From an uncultured Bacteroidales bacterium (GTDB taxonomy: Bacteria; Bacteroidota; Bacteroidia; Bacteroidales; UBA932), in the NCBI GenBank assembly GCA_944326365.1, contig CALVDR010000011.1, positions 1-64,000 on the forward strand: a stretch of DNA of 64,000 nt, given 5' to 3'. Made by a program: the position numbers and the translations under genes. The notes under the pieces were generated by a model. It was not told where the DNA came from. It was given only the letters and a program-made list of their open reading frames with translations, and made no database searches. Positions 16,280-25,459 of this stretch are shown in pieces. Positions within the stretch are counted from its first letter, which is position 1, and every line of letters starts with the position of its first letter.

Positions 16280-17131
16280 TCACTGTCCGAAGAGACCTTC
16301 ATACATGCCGCGCAAAAACTTGCATCCCGAAAAAAACGCGGCCCAGAAAATCAAGGACACAGCCACGACCCAGCACAATAAGGCAGGACACTCCATGAGT
16401 GCAAGCACTTCTGCCGCAAAAAGAATGACAGTCAACATTATGCAAACAATATAAAGCATCGCTGCACTTCTGTCTGACCGACAGCTCAATCTCCATCTGT
16501 CCCGGAACTTTCGCGAGGAAAAGCCGAGAAACGGGAATAACAACAATAATACAGTCGCACCGATACTGCCAGTCCCCGATTTCGCCAATAAAAAACAGCC
16601 ATAAGTCGTCAAATCTATGTCCACGGAGTCAAAAGCCGCATCGTACCGCGAAAAATCTTCGGTCGCACTGTAGGCATCCACCATGAACAAAGTTCTGGCG
16701 CGGAACACAATCAGCCTCTTGACATAACCGCCACCTGGCGTAATATAATACTCCACCATCGAATGCCTCAGCACATCATAAGGCGGAGACGGGATTTCCT
16801 TTCTTATGAACTTCCATTCCGAAGGGGCAAGTCCGTTATTTCGCTCGAATATCTTTCTTTTGACTATCAACCTGTCAGAATCAGCGACGGCAGGCACTGT
16901 GACCTGAAGATATGAAGAATCATACCATGCGGTCAGAATGACCGGTCCGTCTTCATTCTCCTCATAGAACCACCGCTGAGGCAAAGTGATGGAAAAGCGG
17001 TAATCGGAATTTACGACAGTATCCGCCACAGTTACCGAAGAGAATCCCATAAGGAAAGCCAGTACCGCAAGCAGACACCTGTAATACGGAACTCTTCTAA
17101 TCACGGTCCGTTCCTCCGAATATTTCCCCAA
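16280..17131 (-). CDS. membrane protein of unknown function
   Basis: A 283-residue protein I do not recognise. It has an N-terminal hydrophobic signal or anchor (CLLAVLAFLMGFSSVTVAD). A periplasmic part of about 130 residues follows, opening with SDYRFSITLPQRWFYEE, which resembles PsbP/DUF1795-type domains. The C-terminal third has about three membrane segments. The start lies 35 bp inside the end of the Sel1-repeat gene; a later start would remove the signal segment, so the long form is preferred. Co-transcription with the Sel1 protein suggests a joint envelope role. Confidence 0.65.
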   Translation of the reverse strand: MGKYSEERTVIRRVPYYRCLLAVLAFLMGFSSVTVADTVVNSDYRFSITLPQRWFYEENEDGPVILTAWYDSSYLQVTVPAVADSDRLIVKRKIFERNNGLAPSEWKFIRKEIPSPPYDVLRHSMVEYYITPGGGYVKRLIVFRARTLFMVDAYSATEDFSRYDAAFDSVDIDLTTYGCFLLAKSGTGSIGATVLLLLFPFLGFSSRKFRDRWRLSCRSDRSAAMLYIVCIMLTVILFAAEVLALMECPALLCWVVAVSLIFWAAFFSGCKFLRGMYEGLFGQ

Positions 17132-18179
17132 TGATAGTACCGACCATGTCTCCGGCCATATTGGGAATGCTGATTTCCGATACCGGTCTCAGTGCCTTTC
17201 CGTCAGCTGTAAGAAGTGCCGAAGCCTTTTCATACCCCATAGACGATGCCGCAGAGAGCAATTCGAATGCCTTGGCCTTATCCTTGGGGACACCGGAACC
17301 GTTGTAGTAGCTGACACCCAGCCCATACATTCCGGAAGGCTTCCCTTTATCTGCCAGAGTGCGGAAAATCCTGACAGCCTCTGCAGGGTCACGCCTGACA
17401 CCGTCACCGTTTGCATAGCATGTCCCCAAATTGAACAATGCGGAATCATGTCCTTTGGATGCAGATGCCTTGAATAACCTGAATGCCCTGGCATGGTCTT
17501 TCGGAACGCCTTTACCCTCAGCATAAAAACGGCCCAAATGGTACATGGCATCTGCATTGCCCTGAGCCGAACTTTTTTCATACCAGCCGGCAGCAGCCGA
17601 ATAATCCTTGTCCACTCCGTCACCGTATTCATAGCACAGGCCTAAATTGAACCTGGCACAAGCTTCCCCTTGATCTGCGGCTTTCGTAAACCAGAATACG
17701 GCCTTTTCGTAATCCACAGGAACTCCGTCACCATTATAATAACAAGCGCCGAGACGATTCTGAGCTCCGGCATGGCCATCCTCGGCAGCTTCGAGAAAAC
17801 AATCGGCAGCCATTTCCATATCCTTCTTCTCGAAGTTGTAGCGGCCCAATTCATACCAGGATTCCGTGTCTCCCTGCTCCGCCGCTTTAAGATACCATAC
17901 GACGGACTTGATGCGGTCGGCAGTTACTCCGATACCGTCCCGGTAGAATTTTCCCATCCTGCGGCAGGCTTTGATGTCACCCTTTTCCGCAGCTTTTCCG
18001 TACCAGGCGGCAGCCTCCGCATAATCCTTTTCCACTCCCGAGCCTGTTTCGTATGATACGCCCAGATTGTACATGGACGTAGAATCACCTTCATCGGCAG
18101 CCTGCTTCCAATATCCGACGGCCTTCCCGTAGTCGCCGCTTTCATATGCCTGACAACCCAGTTCCAAATATGAAATCAT
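17097..18179 (-). CDS. Sel1-like repeat protein
   Basis: 360 residues made almost wholly of about nine Sel1/TPR-like repeats of 36 residues. The recurrent pattern is A...YNLG..Y..G.GV..D...A..WY.KAAE.GD. These alpha-helical solenoids mediate protein contacts. No signal peptide is evident and the C-terminus ends in a short tail with IGEIFGG. It precedes and overlaps the membrane protein gene by 35 bp, so it may act with it at the inner membrane. Function is otherwise unknown. Confidence 0.85.
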   Translation of the reverse strand: MISYLELGCQAYESGDYGKAVGYWKQAADEGDSTSMYNLGVSYETGSGVEKDYAEAAAWYGKAAEKGDIKACRRMGKFYRDGIGVTADRIKSVVWYLKAAEQGDTESWYELGRYNFEKKDMEMAADCFLEAAEDGHAGAQNRLGACYYNGDGVPVDYEKAVFWFTKAADQGEACARFNLGLCYEYGDGVDKDYSAAAGWYEKSSAQGNADAMYHLGRFYAEGKGVPKDHARAFRLFKASASKGHDSALFNLGTCYANGDGVRRDPAEAVRIFRTLADKGKPSGMYGLGVSYYNGSGVPKDKAKAFELLSAASSMGYEKASALLTADGKALRPVSEISIPNMAGDMVGTIIGEIFGGTDRD

Positions 18180-18226
18180 ATCCGAATTAATTTAGAAACT
18201 ACATATTCCATGATAATATTTATAAA

Positions 18227-18260
18227 GAGGATTACCGGACATAAAATTCAGGTAATCCTC
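18227..18260 (-). terminator. hairpin after pckA
   Basis: Perfect 10-bp stem GAGGATTACC/GGTAATCCTC with a 14-base loop. On the minus strand it is followed by TTTATAAA, about 40 bp beyond the pckA stop. A second small hairpin, TGGCC-GAA-GGCCA, sits at 18272-18284. Confidence 0.7.
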
Positions 18261-18300
18261 TTCATGATCATTGGCCGAAGGCCATCAGAAAATCCGAAGA

Positions 18301-19908
18301 CTAGAGCTTAGGACCGGCTGCTACGAGAGACTTGCCGAGGTCGTTGCCTGTGAACTTCTCGAAGTTCTTCACGAAACGGCCTGCGAGGTCTTTTGCCTTC
18401 TCATCCCACTGTGCAGGCTCGGCATAAGTGTCGCGAGGATCGAGGATGGCAGGATCCACGCCAGGAAGCTCTGTAGGAACCTCGAAATCGAAGTAAGGGA
18501 TCTTCTTGGTAGGAGCCTTCTCGATAGAACCGTCGAGGATGGCATCGATGATACCACGGGTATCACGGATTGATATACGCTTGCCTGTTCCGTTCCATCC
18601 TGTGTTTACAAGATATGCCTTGGCACCTGCAGCCTTCATCCTCTTCACAAGCTCTTCGCCGTATTTGGTCGGGTGGAGTGAAAGGAATGCAGCGCCGAAG
18701 CATGCGGAGAAGGTCGGAGTCGGCTCTGTGATACCGCGCTCTGTTCCTGCAAGCTTGGCAGTAAATCCTGAAAGGAAGTAGTACTGGGTCTGCTCAGGAG
18801 TAAGGATTGATACAGGAGGAAGCACTCCGAATGCATCGGCTGAAAGGAAAATCACCTGCTTTGCGTGAGGACCCTTTGAAACCGGCTTCACGATATTCTC
18901 GATATGGTCAATCGGATATGATACACGGGTGTTCTCAGTAACGCTCTTGTCAGCGAAATCAATCTTGCCGTTGGCATCTACGGTCACGTTCTCAAGGAGC
19001 GCATCCCTTCTGATGGCATTGTAGATATCAGGCTCGCTCTCCTTGTCAAGGTTGATGACCTTGGCATAGCAACCGCCTTCGTAGTTGAATACGCCGTTGT
19101 CGTCCCAGCCGTGCTCGTCATCACCGATAAGGAGACGCTTAGGGTCGGTAGACAGAGTGGTCTTTCCAGTTCCTGAAAGTCCGAAGAAGATGGCAGTGCT
19201 CTTGCCTTCCTTGTCAGTGTTTGCCGAGCAGTGCATTGAAGCGATGCCGCGGAGAGGGTTCAGGTAGTTCATGATGGAGAAGATACCCTTCTTCATCTCA
19301 CCGCCGTACCATGTATTCAGGATCACCTGCTCGTTGGTCTTGAGGTTGAAGACAGTGGCAGTCTCTGAATTCAGGCCAAGCTCCTTGTAATTCTCAACCT
19401 TTGCCTTTGCAGCGTTGAATGACACGAAATCAGGCTCGCCGTAGTTTGCAAGCTCTTCCTCGGTAGGACGGATGAACATGTTCTTCACGAAATGTGCCTG
19501 CCAAGCCACTTCCATGATGAAACGTACTTTCAGACGGGTAGCAGGGTTTGCACCGCAGAAAGTATCCATCACGAAAAGACGCTTGCCTGAAAGCTGCTTC
19601 ACAGCCTTTGACTTCAGGTCAGCCCAAGCCTCTTCGGAGCATGGTTTGTTGTCATTTTTGTATTCGTCTGAAGTCCACCATACAGTGTCCTTGCTGGCCT
19701 CGTTATATACGAAGAACTTATCTTTAGGAGAACGTCCGGTATAAATACCAGTCATAACGTTTACAGCTCCGAGTTCAGTCACCTGACCTTTCTCGTAGCC
19801 TTCGAGTCCTTCCTTGGTCTCTTCCTCGAAAAGGACCTCATAAGACGGGTTGTGGAGGATTTCCTTCACGTCTGTGATACCGTACTTGCTTAAATCAATT
19901 TTACTCAT
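18301..19908 (-). CDS. pckA: phosphoenolpyruvate carboxykinase (ATP)
   Basis: A 535-residue ATP-dependent PEPCK, interconverting oxaloacetate and PEP. In anaerobic Bacteroidetes it usually works toward CO2 fixation and succinate formation. The P-loop [11 protein letters not shown], the metal-binding GDDEHGW and RVSYPIDHI are all present. [12 protein letters not shown] near residue 440 is the adenine-binding region. The start is set at [10 protein letters not shown], eight residues inside the longest frame, because the N-terminus then matches the family and the promoter fits a 40-nt leader. A consensus promoter and a downstream hairpin mark it as a single-gene unit. Confidence 0.95.
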   Translation of the reverse strand: MSKIDLSKYGITDVKEILHNPSYEVLFEEETKEGLEGYEKGQVTELGAVNVMTGIYTGRSPKDKFFVYNEASKDTVWWTSDEYKNDNKPCSEEAWADLKSKAVKQLSGKRLFVMDTFCGANPATRLKVRFIMEVAWQAHFVKNMFIRPTEEELANYGEPDFVSFNAAKAKVENYKELGLNSETATVFNLKTNEQVILNTWYGGEMKKGIFSIMNYLNPLRGIASMHCSANTDKEGKSTAIFFGLSGTGKTTLSTDPKRLLIGDDEHGWDDNGVFNYEGGCYAKVINLDKESEPDIYNAIRRDALLENVTVDANGKIDFADKSVTENTRVSYPIDHIENIVKPVSKGPHAKQVIFLSADAFGVLPPVSILTPEQTQYYFLSGFTAKLAGTERGITEPTPTFSACFGAAFLSLHPTKYGEELVKRMKAAGAKAYLVNTGWNGTGKRISIRDTRGIIDAILDGSIEKAPTKKIPYFDFEVPTELPGVDPAILDPRDTYAEPAQWDEKAKDLAGRFVKNFEKFTGNDLGKSLVAAGPKL

Positions 19909-19949
19909 AATATAAAAAAGTTTAAAGTTCACTCAACTGTATATCCGTG

Positions 19950-19980
19950 CAAAAATAAAATATTTTTGCGAGCGGACAAA
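19950..19980 (-). promoter_or_regulatory. pckA promoter (TTTG-N19-TATTTTTG)
   Basis: Minus strand: TTTG (19980-19977), 19 bases, TATTTTTG (19957-19950). This is an exact match to the Bacteroidetes consensus and lies 42 bp before the chosen ATG. A divergent -7 box, TAATTTTG at 20001-20008, could serve recQ. Confidence 0.8.
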
Positions 19981-20088
19981 TTTTCAAGCCAAATTATTCT
20001 TAATTTTGTCTTTGCAGACAAGACGCATGCCTTAAGAAAATCAGGCCGGCTATGAAACCGCCGCCGTCTGCCTGCACAAAATGTGCCA

Positions 20089-21984
20089 ATGGGAACCGAC
20101 ATGAAAGCGATAGACGTGCTGGAGAAATACTGGGGCTACACCTCCTTCAGGAAAATGCAGGAAGACATAGTGAATGCCGCACTTGAAGACAGGGATGTCC
20201 TCGCCATACTCCCCACAGGAGGAGGAAAATCCGTATGTTTCCAGGTACCTGCCCTGATGAAACCTGGCATAGCCATAGTGGTCACTCCGCTCATCGCACT
20301 GATGAAAGACCAGGTGCAGAACCTGGGTGCCAGAGGCATCAAAGCACTGGCCATATACATGGGAATGACGAAAAGGGAAATCGAGACAGCCCTGAACAAT
20401 GCAGTCTACGGGGACTTCAAATTTCTATATCTCTCCCCTGAAAGACTCTCCACACAGACTTTCAGAGACTGGTTCAGGGAAATGGATGTCAGCTATATAG
20501 TAGTCGACGAGGCGCACTGCATATCGCAGTGGGGATATGACTTCCGCCCGGATTATCTGAAAATAGCCGAAATCAGGCAGAGCTGCGATGCACCGGTCAT
20601 AGCACTCACGGCCACTGCCACACCGGCCGTAGCCGATGACATCATGGAGAAACTGGGATTCAGGGAAAAACTCCTGATAAAATCAGGCTTCGAACGCCCG
20701 AACCTCTCATATATAGTCAGAAACAGGGAAGACAAACCGGGACAGCTGCTGAACATCTGCCGCTCGGTCCCGGGGACGGGCATCGTCTATGTCAGGAACA
20801 GGAAAAAATGCGAGGAGCTGGCATCGTTTCTGAAAAACTCCGGAGAGTCAGCGTCATTCTACCATGCCGGACTGTCTCATTTCACCAGGACTGCCAGACA
20901 GGAAGACTGGAAAACTGACAGGATCAGGATAATGGTGTGCACGAACGCTTTCGGAATGGGCATCGACAAGCCCGACGTGAGGTTCGTAGTCCATTTCGAA
21001 CTTCCGGACTGTCCCGAGGCTTACTTCCAGGAGGCGGGAAGAGCCGGACGCGACGGGAAACGCTCGTATGCCGTACTGCTGTGGAACAATCTGGATCTGA
21101 GGAAACTCAAGCAGATAGCGACAGTTTCTTTTCCGGATATTGAATATATAGAAGACATATACCACAAGGTCCATATCTTTGCCGGCATCCCTTACGAATC
21201 AGGAGAAGGCCGTGAACTGAAATTCAATATCATGGAATTCTGCAAGCGGTTCAAGCTGAACTCCTCGTCAGCCTACAATGCCATGAAATACATCGAACGG
21301 GAAGGCCACTGGATCTTCATGGAAGATGCGGACATCCCGACAAGGGTGCAGATCATCCCTTCACGTGAAGAACTTTATGATGTGGAAATACCGGAACAGA
21401 TGCAGCAGATCGTTCTGGAATCCCTGATGAGAACATATTCCGGACTGTTCTCCTATCCTGTGCAGATAGATGAAGAATACATCGCCTCGAAAGCCGGCAT
21501 CACAGTACCTGGACTGAGAAAGGTCCTGTACGGCCTTTCTCTGGAACATATTATAAGGTATATACCGGCCGACCATTCATCGGTAATCTACCTGAAAGAA
21601 GACAGGCTGCGCCCGAAAAACGTGCATCTCTCGCCTGAAAGGCTCGAAAAGTTGAAAGCTTCATGGCAGGAACGCGTGGACGCGATGACGGCATACGCTA
21701 CGGAAGACGACACTTGCCGGAGCCGTTTCCTGCTGAAGTATTTCGGACAGGAAAACACCGCAGACTGCGGGACATGCGACGTATGCAGGCTCAGGAAATC
21801 GAAAGAAAAGACCGCAGGCACGAAATCCGCCATATGCTCCTATATAAAGGAAAAGGAAGGTGACTATACCCTTGAGGATATAAATGTCACCTTCGGATCT
21901 CCAGGGTCCGATTATTCGGAGAACTATCTTTCCATCCTGCGGACTCTCATAGATGACGGGACAGTGCCGCCTTACAGATTCTAG
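20089..21984 (+). CDS. recQ: ATP-dependent DNA helicase RecQ
   Basis: A 631-residue 3'-5' superfamily-2 helicase for recombination and fork repair. TGGGKS (43-48) is Walker A, DEAH (140-143) motif II, and QEAGRAGRDG motif VI. A zinc-binding domain is visible as C in CRSRFLLKYFG plus CGTCDVC, followed by a winged-helix-like tail. An HRDC domain is not evident, although the length is near that of E. coli RecQ. The frame could begin at GTG 20083, ATG 20089 or ATG 20101; none has a strong ribosome site, and 20089 is a compromise. Its 3' end overlaps the convergent porin gene by 4 bp. Confidence 0.93.
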   Translation: MGTDMKAIDVLEKYWGYTSFRKMQEDIVNAALEDRDVLAILPTGGGKSVCFQVPALMKPGIAIVVTPLIALMKDQVQNLGARGIKALAIYMGMTKREIETALNNAVYGDFKFLYLSPERLSTQTFRDWFREMDVSYIVVDEAHCISQWGYDFRPDYLKIAEIRQSCDAPVIALTATATPAVADDIMEKLGFREKLLIKSGFERPNLSYIVRNREDKPGQLLNICRSVPGTGIVYVRNRKKCEELASFLKNSGESASFYHAGLSHFTRTARQEDWKTDRIRIMVCTNAFGMGIDKPDVRFVVHFELPDCPEAYFQEAGRAGRDGKRSYAVLLWNNLDLRKLKQIATVSFPDIEYIEDIYHKVHIFAGIPYESGEGRELKFNIMEFCKRFKLNSSSAYNAMKYIEREGHWIFMEDADIPTRVQIIPSREELYDVEIPEQMQQIVLESLMRTYSGLFSYPVQIDEEYIASKAGITVPGLRKVLYGLSLEHIIRYIPADHSSVIYLKEDRLRPKNVHLSPERLEKLKASWQERVDAMTAYATEDDTCRSRFLLKYFGQENTADCGTCDVCRLRKSKEKTAGTKSAICSYIKEKEGDYTLEDINVTFGSPGSDYSENYLSILRTLIDDGTVPPYRF

Positions 21985-22700
21985 AACATCACTCCTACGG
22001 ATATGTAGAACTGCATGCGGTTCAAGGTACCCGCATCCGCCATATCCTCATTGAACCTATTCAGCAGACCGTAGTCGAAACCGCCCTTGACAGTCACGAA
22101 TTTCACGAGATTCAGGCCGATACCGCCGCCCATGAGCACGTCGAAACGGTTCATCCTGGTCTGAGGCAGATACCGGTCGATCTGGTCAAGGCTTTCTTCA
22201 GGTATATTTTCCGACTTGATATTGCCTGTATAGCTGTTGTATCTGGCGTCAAAAGTCATCGTATTGCCCAACGCCTCTCCGGTGAAGGAGATTTTTGTAT
22301 TGGCCGCCAGGCCCAGGGATAGGGTCGGACCGGCAAAGACATAGACGCCGAAGGCAGGGACGATGTCGAACGTATACTTGATATGGATCGGAAGGTTCAA
22401 TCCGTGCTCAGTATAGCTGGAGGACAGGTTGAAACTCGGAATCTCCTCCTTCTCTGCAGTATTCAGATAGGAATAGTAGAGTCCAGGCTGGATGGAAAGG
22501 CCGGCGAAAAGCCTGAGATCTTTCACCAGACCGACATAGAAGCCGCTCATGGGATCTGACTTGGTCACTTCTCCGGAGGCCGCTTTCGTACGGTACGTGG
22601 AGTTCAGATAGCCTATCTCGATACCGTTCTTCGCCGGAAGTTCGAAAGTCATCAGCAGGCCTGCGGCCGCTGCAATGATGATTTTAAGTGCATTTTTCAT
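21981..22700 (-). CDS. outer-membrane beta-barrel protein
   Basis: A 239-residue protein with a signal peptide (MKNALKIIIAAAAGLLMTFELPAK) followed by alternating amphipathic strands typical of the porin-like OMP_b-brl family. GFYVGLVKDLRLFAGLSIQPGLYYS and VLMGGGIGLNLVKFVTVKGGFDYGL are repeated strand-turn-strand units, and the chain ends in an aromatic residue (VGVMF) as barrels do. The start was placed at 22700, 21 codons inside the longest frame, because the signal peptide begins there. The role (channel or scaffold) is not known. Confidence 0.85.
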   Translation of the reverse strand: MKNALKIIIAAAAGLLMTFELPAKNGIEIGYLNSTYRTKAASGEVTKSDPMSGFYVGLVKDLRLFAGLSIQPGLYYSYLNTAEKEEIPSFNLSSSYTEHGLNLPIHIKYTFDIVPAFGVYVFAGPTLSLGLAANTKISFTGEALGNTMTFDARYNSYTGNIKSENIPEESLDQIDRYLPQTRMNRFDVLMGGGIGLNLVKFVTVKGGFDYGLLNRFNEDMADAGTLNRMQFYISVGVMF

Positions 22701-22801
22701 GATACCTATAATATTTGGTTGATTCTCCGTCTCATAAGATGCAGTCCTGCACCTTGATGTCACTACATGTAAAAAAGAATCCTAAAGATACGAAAAATTC
22801 T

Positions 22802-22809
22802 TATCTTTG
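22802..22809 (+). promoter_or_regulatory. -7 box upstream of the MsbA-like gene
   Basis: TATCTTTG matches TAnnTTTG and lies 32 bp before the ATG at 22841. No clear -33 TTTG was seen. Confidence 0.5.
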
Positions 22810-22840
22810 TCGACTTGTAACAACAAATAACGCGAGTTCG

Positions 22841-24676
22841 ATGAAAGAATTCTGGCAAGTGATGAAGCGCTTCGTGGCGCCTTATAGACTATATCTGGTC
22901 GGAGCGGTGATACTCAACATTCTCTCCGCCGTATTCAATATATTCTCCTTTACCCTGATCATACCGATATTGCAGATACTCTTCAAGATGGACAATACCG
23001 TGTATGAATTCATCCCGTGGGACACTCCGGACATGGGATTCAAGGATCTGGCCATCAACAATGCCTATTTCTATGTCACCCAGCTGATAGACAAGTTCGG
23101 AGGCTCTCTCACTCTTCTGATTCTGGGACTGTTTCTGGGAGTGATGACAGCGCTCAAGACTTCATGCTATTTCGGCTCGTCGGCCATCATGATTCCGCTC
23201 AGGACAGGTATCGTCAGGGACATCAGAATACAGGTGTACAACAAGATGATCAGCCTTCCTCTGGGGTTCTTCTCGCAGGAACGGAAAGGCGATATCATAG
23301 CGAGGATGAGCGGTGACGTGGGCGAGGTGGAGTATTCCATCACCAGTTCACTGGACATGCTCATCAAGAACCCGATACTGATACTGTTCTATTTCGGCAC
23401 TCTCGTATTCACCAGCTGGCAGCTCACGCTCTTCACTCTCGCGGTAGTGCCGCTCATGGCCTGGGGAATGGGCGCCATAGGCAAGAAACTGAAGAGGGAA
23501 TCCCTCGAAGCTCAGGGAAAGTGGAGCGATACCATGTCCCAGCTCGAAGAGACTCTCGGAGGACTGAGGATCATCAAGGCTTTCATCGCCGAGGACAAGA
23601 TGATGGACAGATTCTCCAATGTCAGCAACGAACTTCGCAGGGCGACCAGAAAAGTAGCTGTCAGACAGGCCCTCGCACATCCTGTCAGCGAATTTCTCGG
23701 CACGGTCATGATCATGATAGTCCTCTGGTTCGGAGGCTCGCTGATATTGAGCGATACAGCCCCTATCGACGCTCCTACCTTCATATTCTACATGGTCATC
23801 CTCTACAGTGTGCTGAATCCTCTGAAAGAATTCGCGAAGGCAGGATACAATATCCCCAAAGGACTGGCATCCATGGAAAGGGTGGACAAGATCCTGACTG
23901 CGGAAAACAATATCAAGGAAAAGCCTGACGCACTCGACATCAGATCTTTCGACGACAAGATCGAATTCAAATCCGTATACTTCTCTTACGAAGACGGGAA
24001 ACAGGTCCTGAAAGACATAAACATCACCGTGCCGAAAGGCAAGACAGTCGCCCTGGTCGGGCAATCCGGTTCCGGAAAATCCACTCTCGTCGATCTCGTG
24101 CCGCGCTACCACGATGTCACCTCCGGTGAAGTGCTGATAGACGGCAAAAACATCAAGGACCTGAAAATAAAGAGCCTGCGCAGCCTTATAGGCAATGTGA
24201 ACCAGGAAGCCATCCTGTTCAACGATACCATATTCAACAATATAGCCTTCGGCGTGGAAGGCGCTACGGAAGAACAGGTCATAGCTGCGGCGAAAATCGC
24301 CAACGCACACGATTTCATCATGGAAAAGGAAGAGGGCTACCAGACGAACATAGGAGACAGGGGGAACAAGCTTTCGGGCGGCCAGCGGCAAAGGATAAGC
24401 ATAGCCAGGGCCATACTGAAAAATCCTCCGATCCTCATTCTGGACGAAGCGACTTCCGCTCTGGATACGGAATCCGAAAGACTGGTACAGGAGGCGCTGG
24501 ACAGGCTGACCACCACCAGGACTACCATAGCCATAGCACACAGGCTGTCCACTATCAAGAACGCGGACGAGATCTGCGTCATGCATGAAGGCGAGATAGT
24601 GGAAAGAGGGTCACACGAAGAACTTCTGAAACTGAACGGATATTACAAAAAACTGAATGACATGCAGGCATTGTAA
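22841..24676 (+). CDS. ABC exporter, MsbA-like (fused membrane and ATPase domains)
   Basis: A 611-residue half-transporter. The N-terminal ~330 residues hold six membrane segments. The ATPase domain has Walker A VGQSGSGKST, Q-loop NVNQEAILF, signature LSGGQRQR, and Walker B ILILDEATSALD with H-loop AHRLST. This layout fits lipid A or lipid exporters of the MsbA group, which dimerise; the substrate cannot be read here. The start is taken at MKEFWQVMKRF, the first Met of the conserved N-terminus, preceded by a -7 box. It stands alone between a divergent barrel gene and a separately promoted cluster. Confidence 0.92.
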   Translation: MKEFWQVMKRFVAPYRLYLVGAVILNILSAVFNIFSFTLIIPILQILFKMDNTVYEFIPWDTPDMGFKDLAINNAYFYVTQLIDKFGGSLTLLILGLFLGVMTALKTSCYFGSSAIMIPLRTGIVRDIRIQVYNKMISLPLGFFSQERKGDIIARMSGDVGEVEYSITSSLDMLIKNPILILFYFGTLVFTSWQLTLFTLAVVPLMAWGMGAIGKKLKRESLEAQGKWSDTMSQLEETLGGLRIIKAFIAEDKMMDRFSNVSNELRRATRKVAVRQALAHPVSEFLGTVMIMIVLWFGGSLILSDTAPIDAPTFIFYMVILYSVLNPLKEFAKAGYNIPKGLASMERVDKILTAENNIKEKPDALDIRSFDDKIEFKSVYFSYEDGKQVLKDINITVPKGKTVALVGQSGSGKSTLVDLVPRYHDVTSGEVLIDGKNIKDLKIKSLRSLIGNVNQEAILFNDTIFNNIAFGVEGATEEQVIAAAKIANAHDFIMEKEEGYQTNIGDRGNKLSGGQRQRISIARAILKNPPILILDEATSALDTESERLVQEALDRLTTTRTTIAIAHRLSTIKNADEICVMHEGEIVERGSHEELLKLNGYYKKLNDMQAL

Positions 24677-24687
24677 TGATTTTTCAC

Positions 24688-24723
24688 TAAATTTGACATT
24701 TGCATGGAACGGTTCTCCGTTCC
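24688..24723 (+). promoter_or_regulatory. -7 box plus leader hairpin before the 24.8-31.5 kb cluster
   Basis: TAAATTTG at 24688-24695 fits the -7 consensus. A stem-loop GGAACGG-TTCT-CCGTTCC (24706-24723) falls in the predicted leader, about 50 bp before the first ATG. It lacks a T-tract, so it is more likely a stabilising leader structure than a terminator. Confidence 0.5.
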
Positions 24724-24774
24724 GGACAGAATATCTGCCACGTAAAACCGTTGGTCAAACCATTTTTATTGTAT

Positions 24775-25419
24775 ATGAAGACATTGTCTGTACCCTTTAT
24801 CGAAGGTCTGGAGAAATATGATTTCAACGCATTGGCGCTGAAGATGGAAACAGAGGCGGCGAAGGCATTCATTGACACGGTATGCTGGCCGGACGAGTAT
24901 CCTTACCGGCCGGACGCTGCCGTGTCCATTGCACGGAGTGCTACCCATATTGTAATCTGGTACAGGGTGAACGGGATGGATCTCAGGGCTAAGGCCATGG
25001 AGGACAACGGACCGGTATGGGAGGACAGCTGCTGCGAATTTTTCGTGGGCGACCCGTCTGACGGGACTTATTACAACTTCGAGATGAACTGCATAGGCAC
25101 TTTGCTGGCCGCGAAAAGGAAAAGCCGCACTGACTTCAGGTTTTTCAGCAGGGAGGAGCTGGATCAGGTGATCAGGCATTCTTCCCTGGAAAGAAAGGAA
25201 TACGGAACGGAAGGTGAACTGGCCGGCTGGCAGACAGCCATCTGCATACCTTTCGGTCTGATAGGCATGGATGGCGGGAATCTGCCTGAAAATATCAGGG
25301 CGAATTTCTACAAGTGCGGGGACAAGACAGCGCATCCGCATTTCCTGAGCTGGAATCCCGTAGAGGTGCCGCATCCCGACTTCCATCGTCCGGAATTTTT
25401 CGGACTTCTGGAATTCTGA
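24775..25419 (+). CDS. CBM9-like carbohydrate-binding protein
   Basis: A 214-residue protein of the family-9-like carbohydrate-binding fold found widely in Bacteroidetes. VWEDSCCEFFVGDP, YYNFEMNCIGTLLAAKR and a C-terminal NFYKCGD..PHFLSWNPV..PHPDFHRPEFFG are the characteristic segments. No signal peptide is seen at the chosen start (MKTLSVPFIEGLEKYD), so it may be cytoplasmic. It opens a five-gene run with short gaps or overlaps. The neighbouring sugar-kinase-like gene supports a saccharide-related role, but the ligand is unknown. Confidence 0.8.
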   Translation: MKTLSVPFIEGLEKYDFNALALKMETEAAKAFIDTVCWPDEYPYRPDAAVSIARSATHIVIWYRVNGMDLRAKAMEDNGPVWEDSCCEFFVGDPSDGTYYNFEMNCIGTLLAAKRKSRTDFRFFSREELDQVIRHSSLERKEYGTEGELAGWQTAICIPFGLIGMDGGNLPENIRANFYKCGDKTAHPHFLSWNPVEVPHPDFHRPEFFGLLEF

Positions 25420-25459
25420 CCGCATAAGGACTGATTTGCAAACAATAACACTAAATACT

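Noticed and set aside
15935..16454. Short open frames in both directions over the tandem repeats
   Set aside because: They run through the 138-bp units with repeated residues and are explained by repetition of a non-coding hairpin unit.
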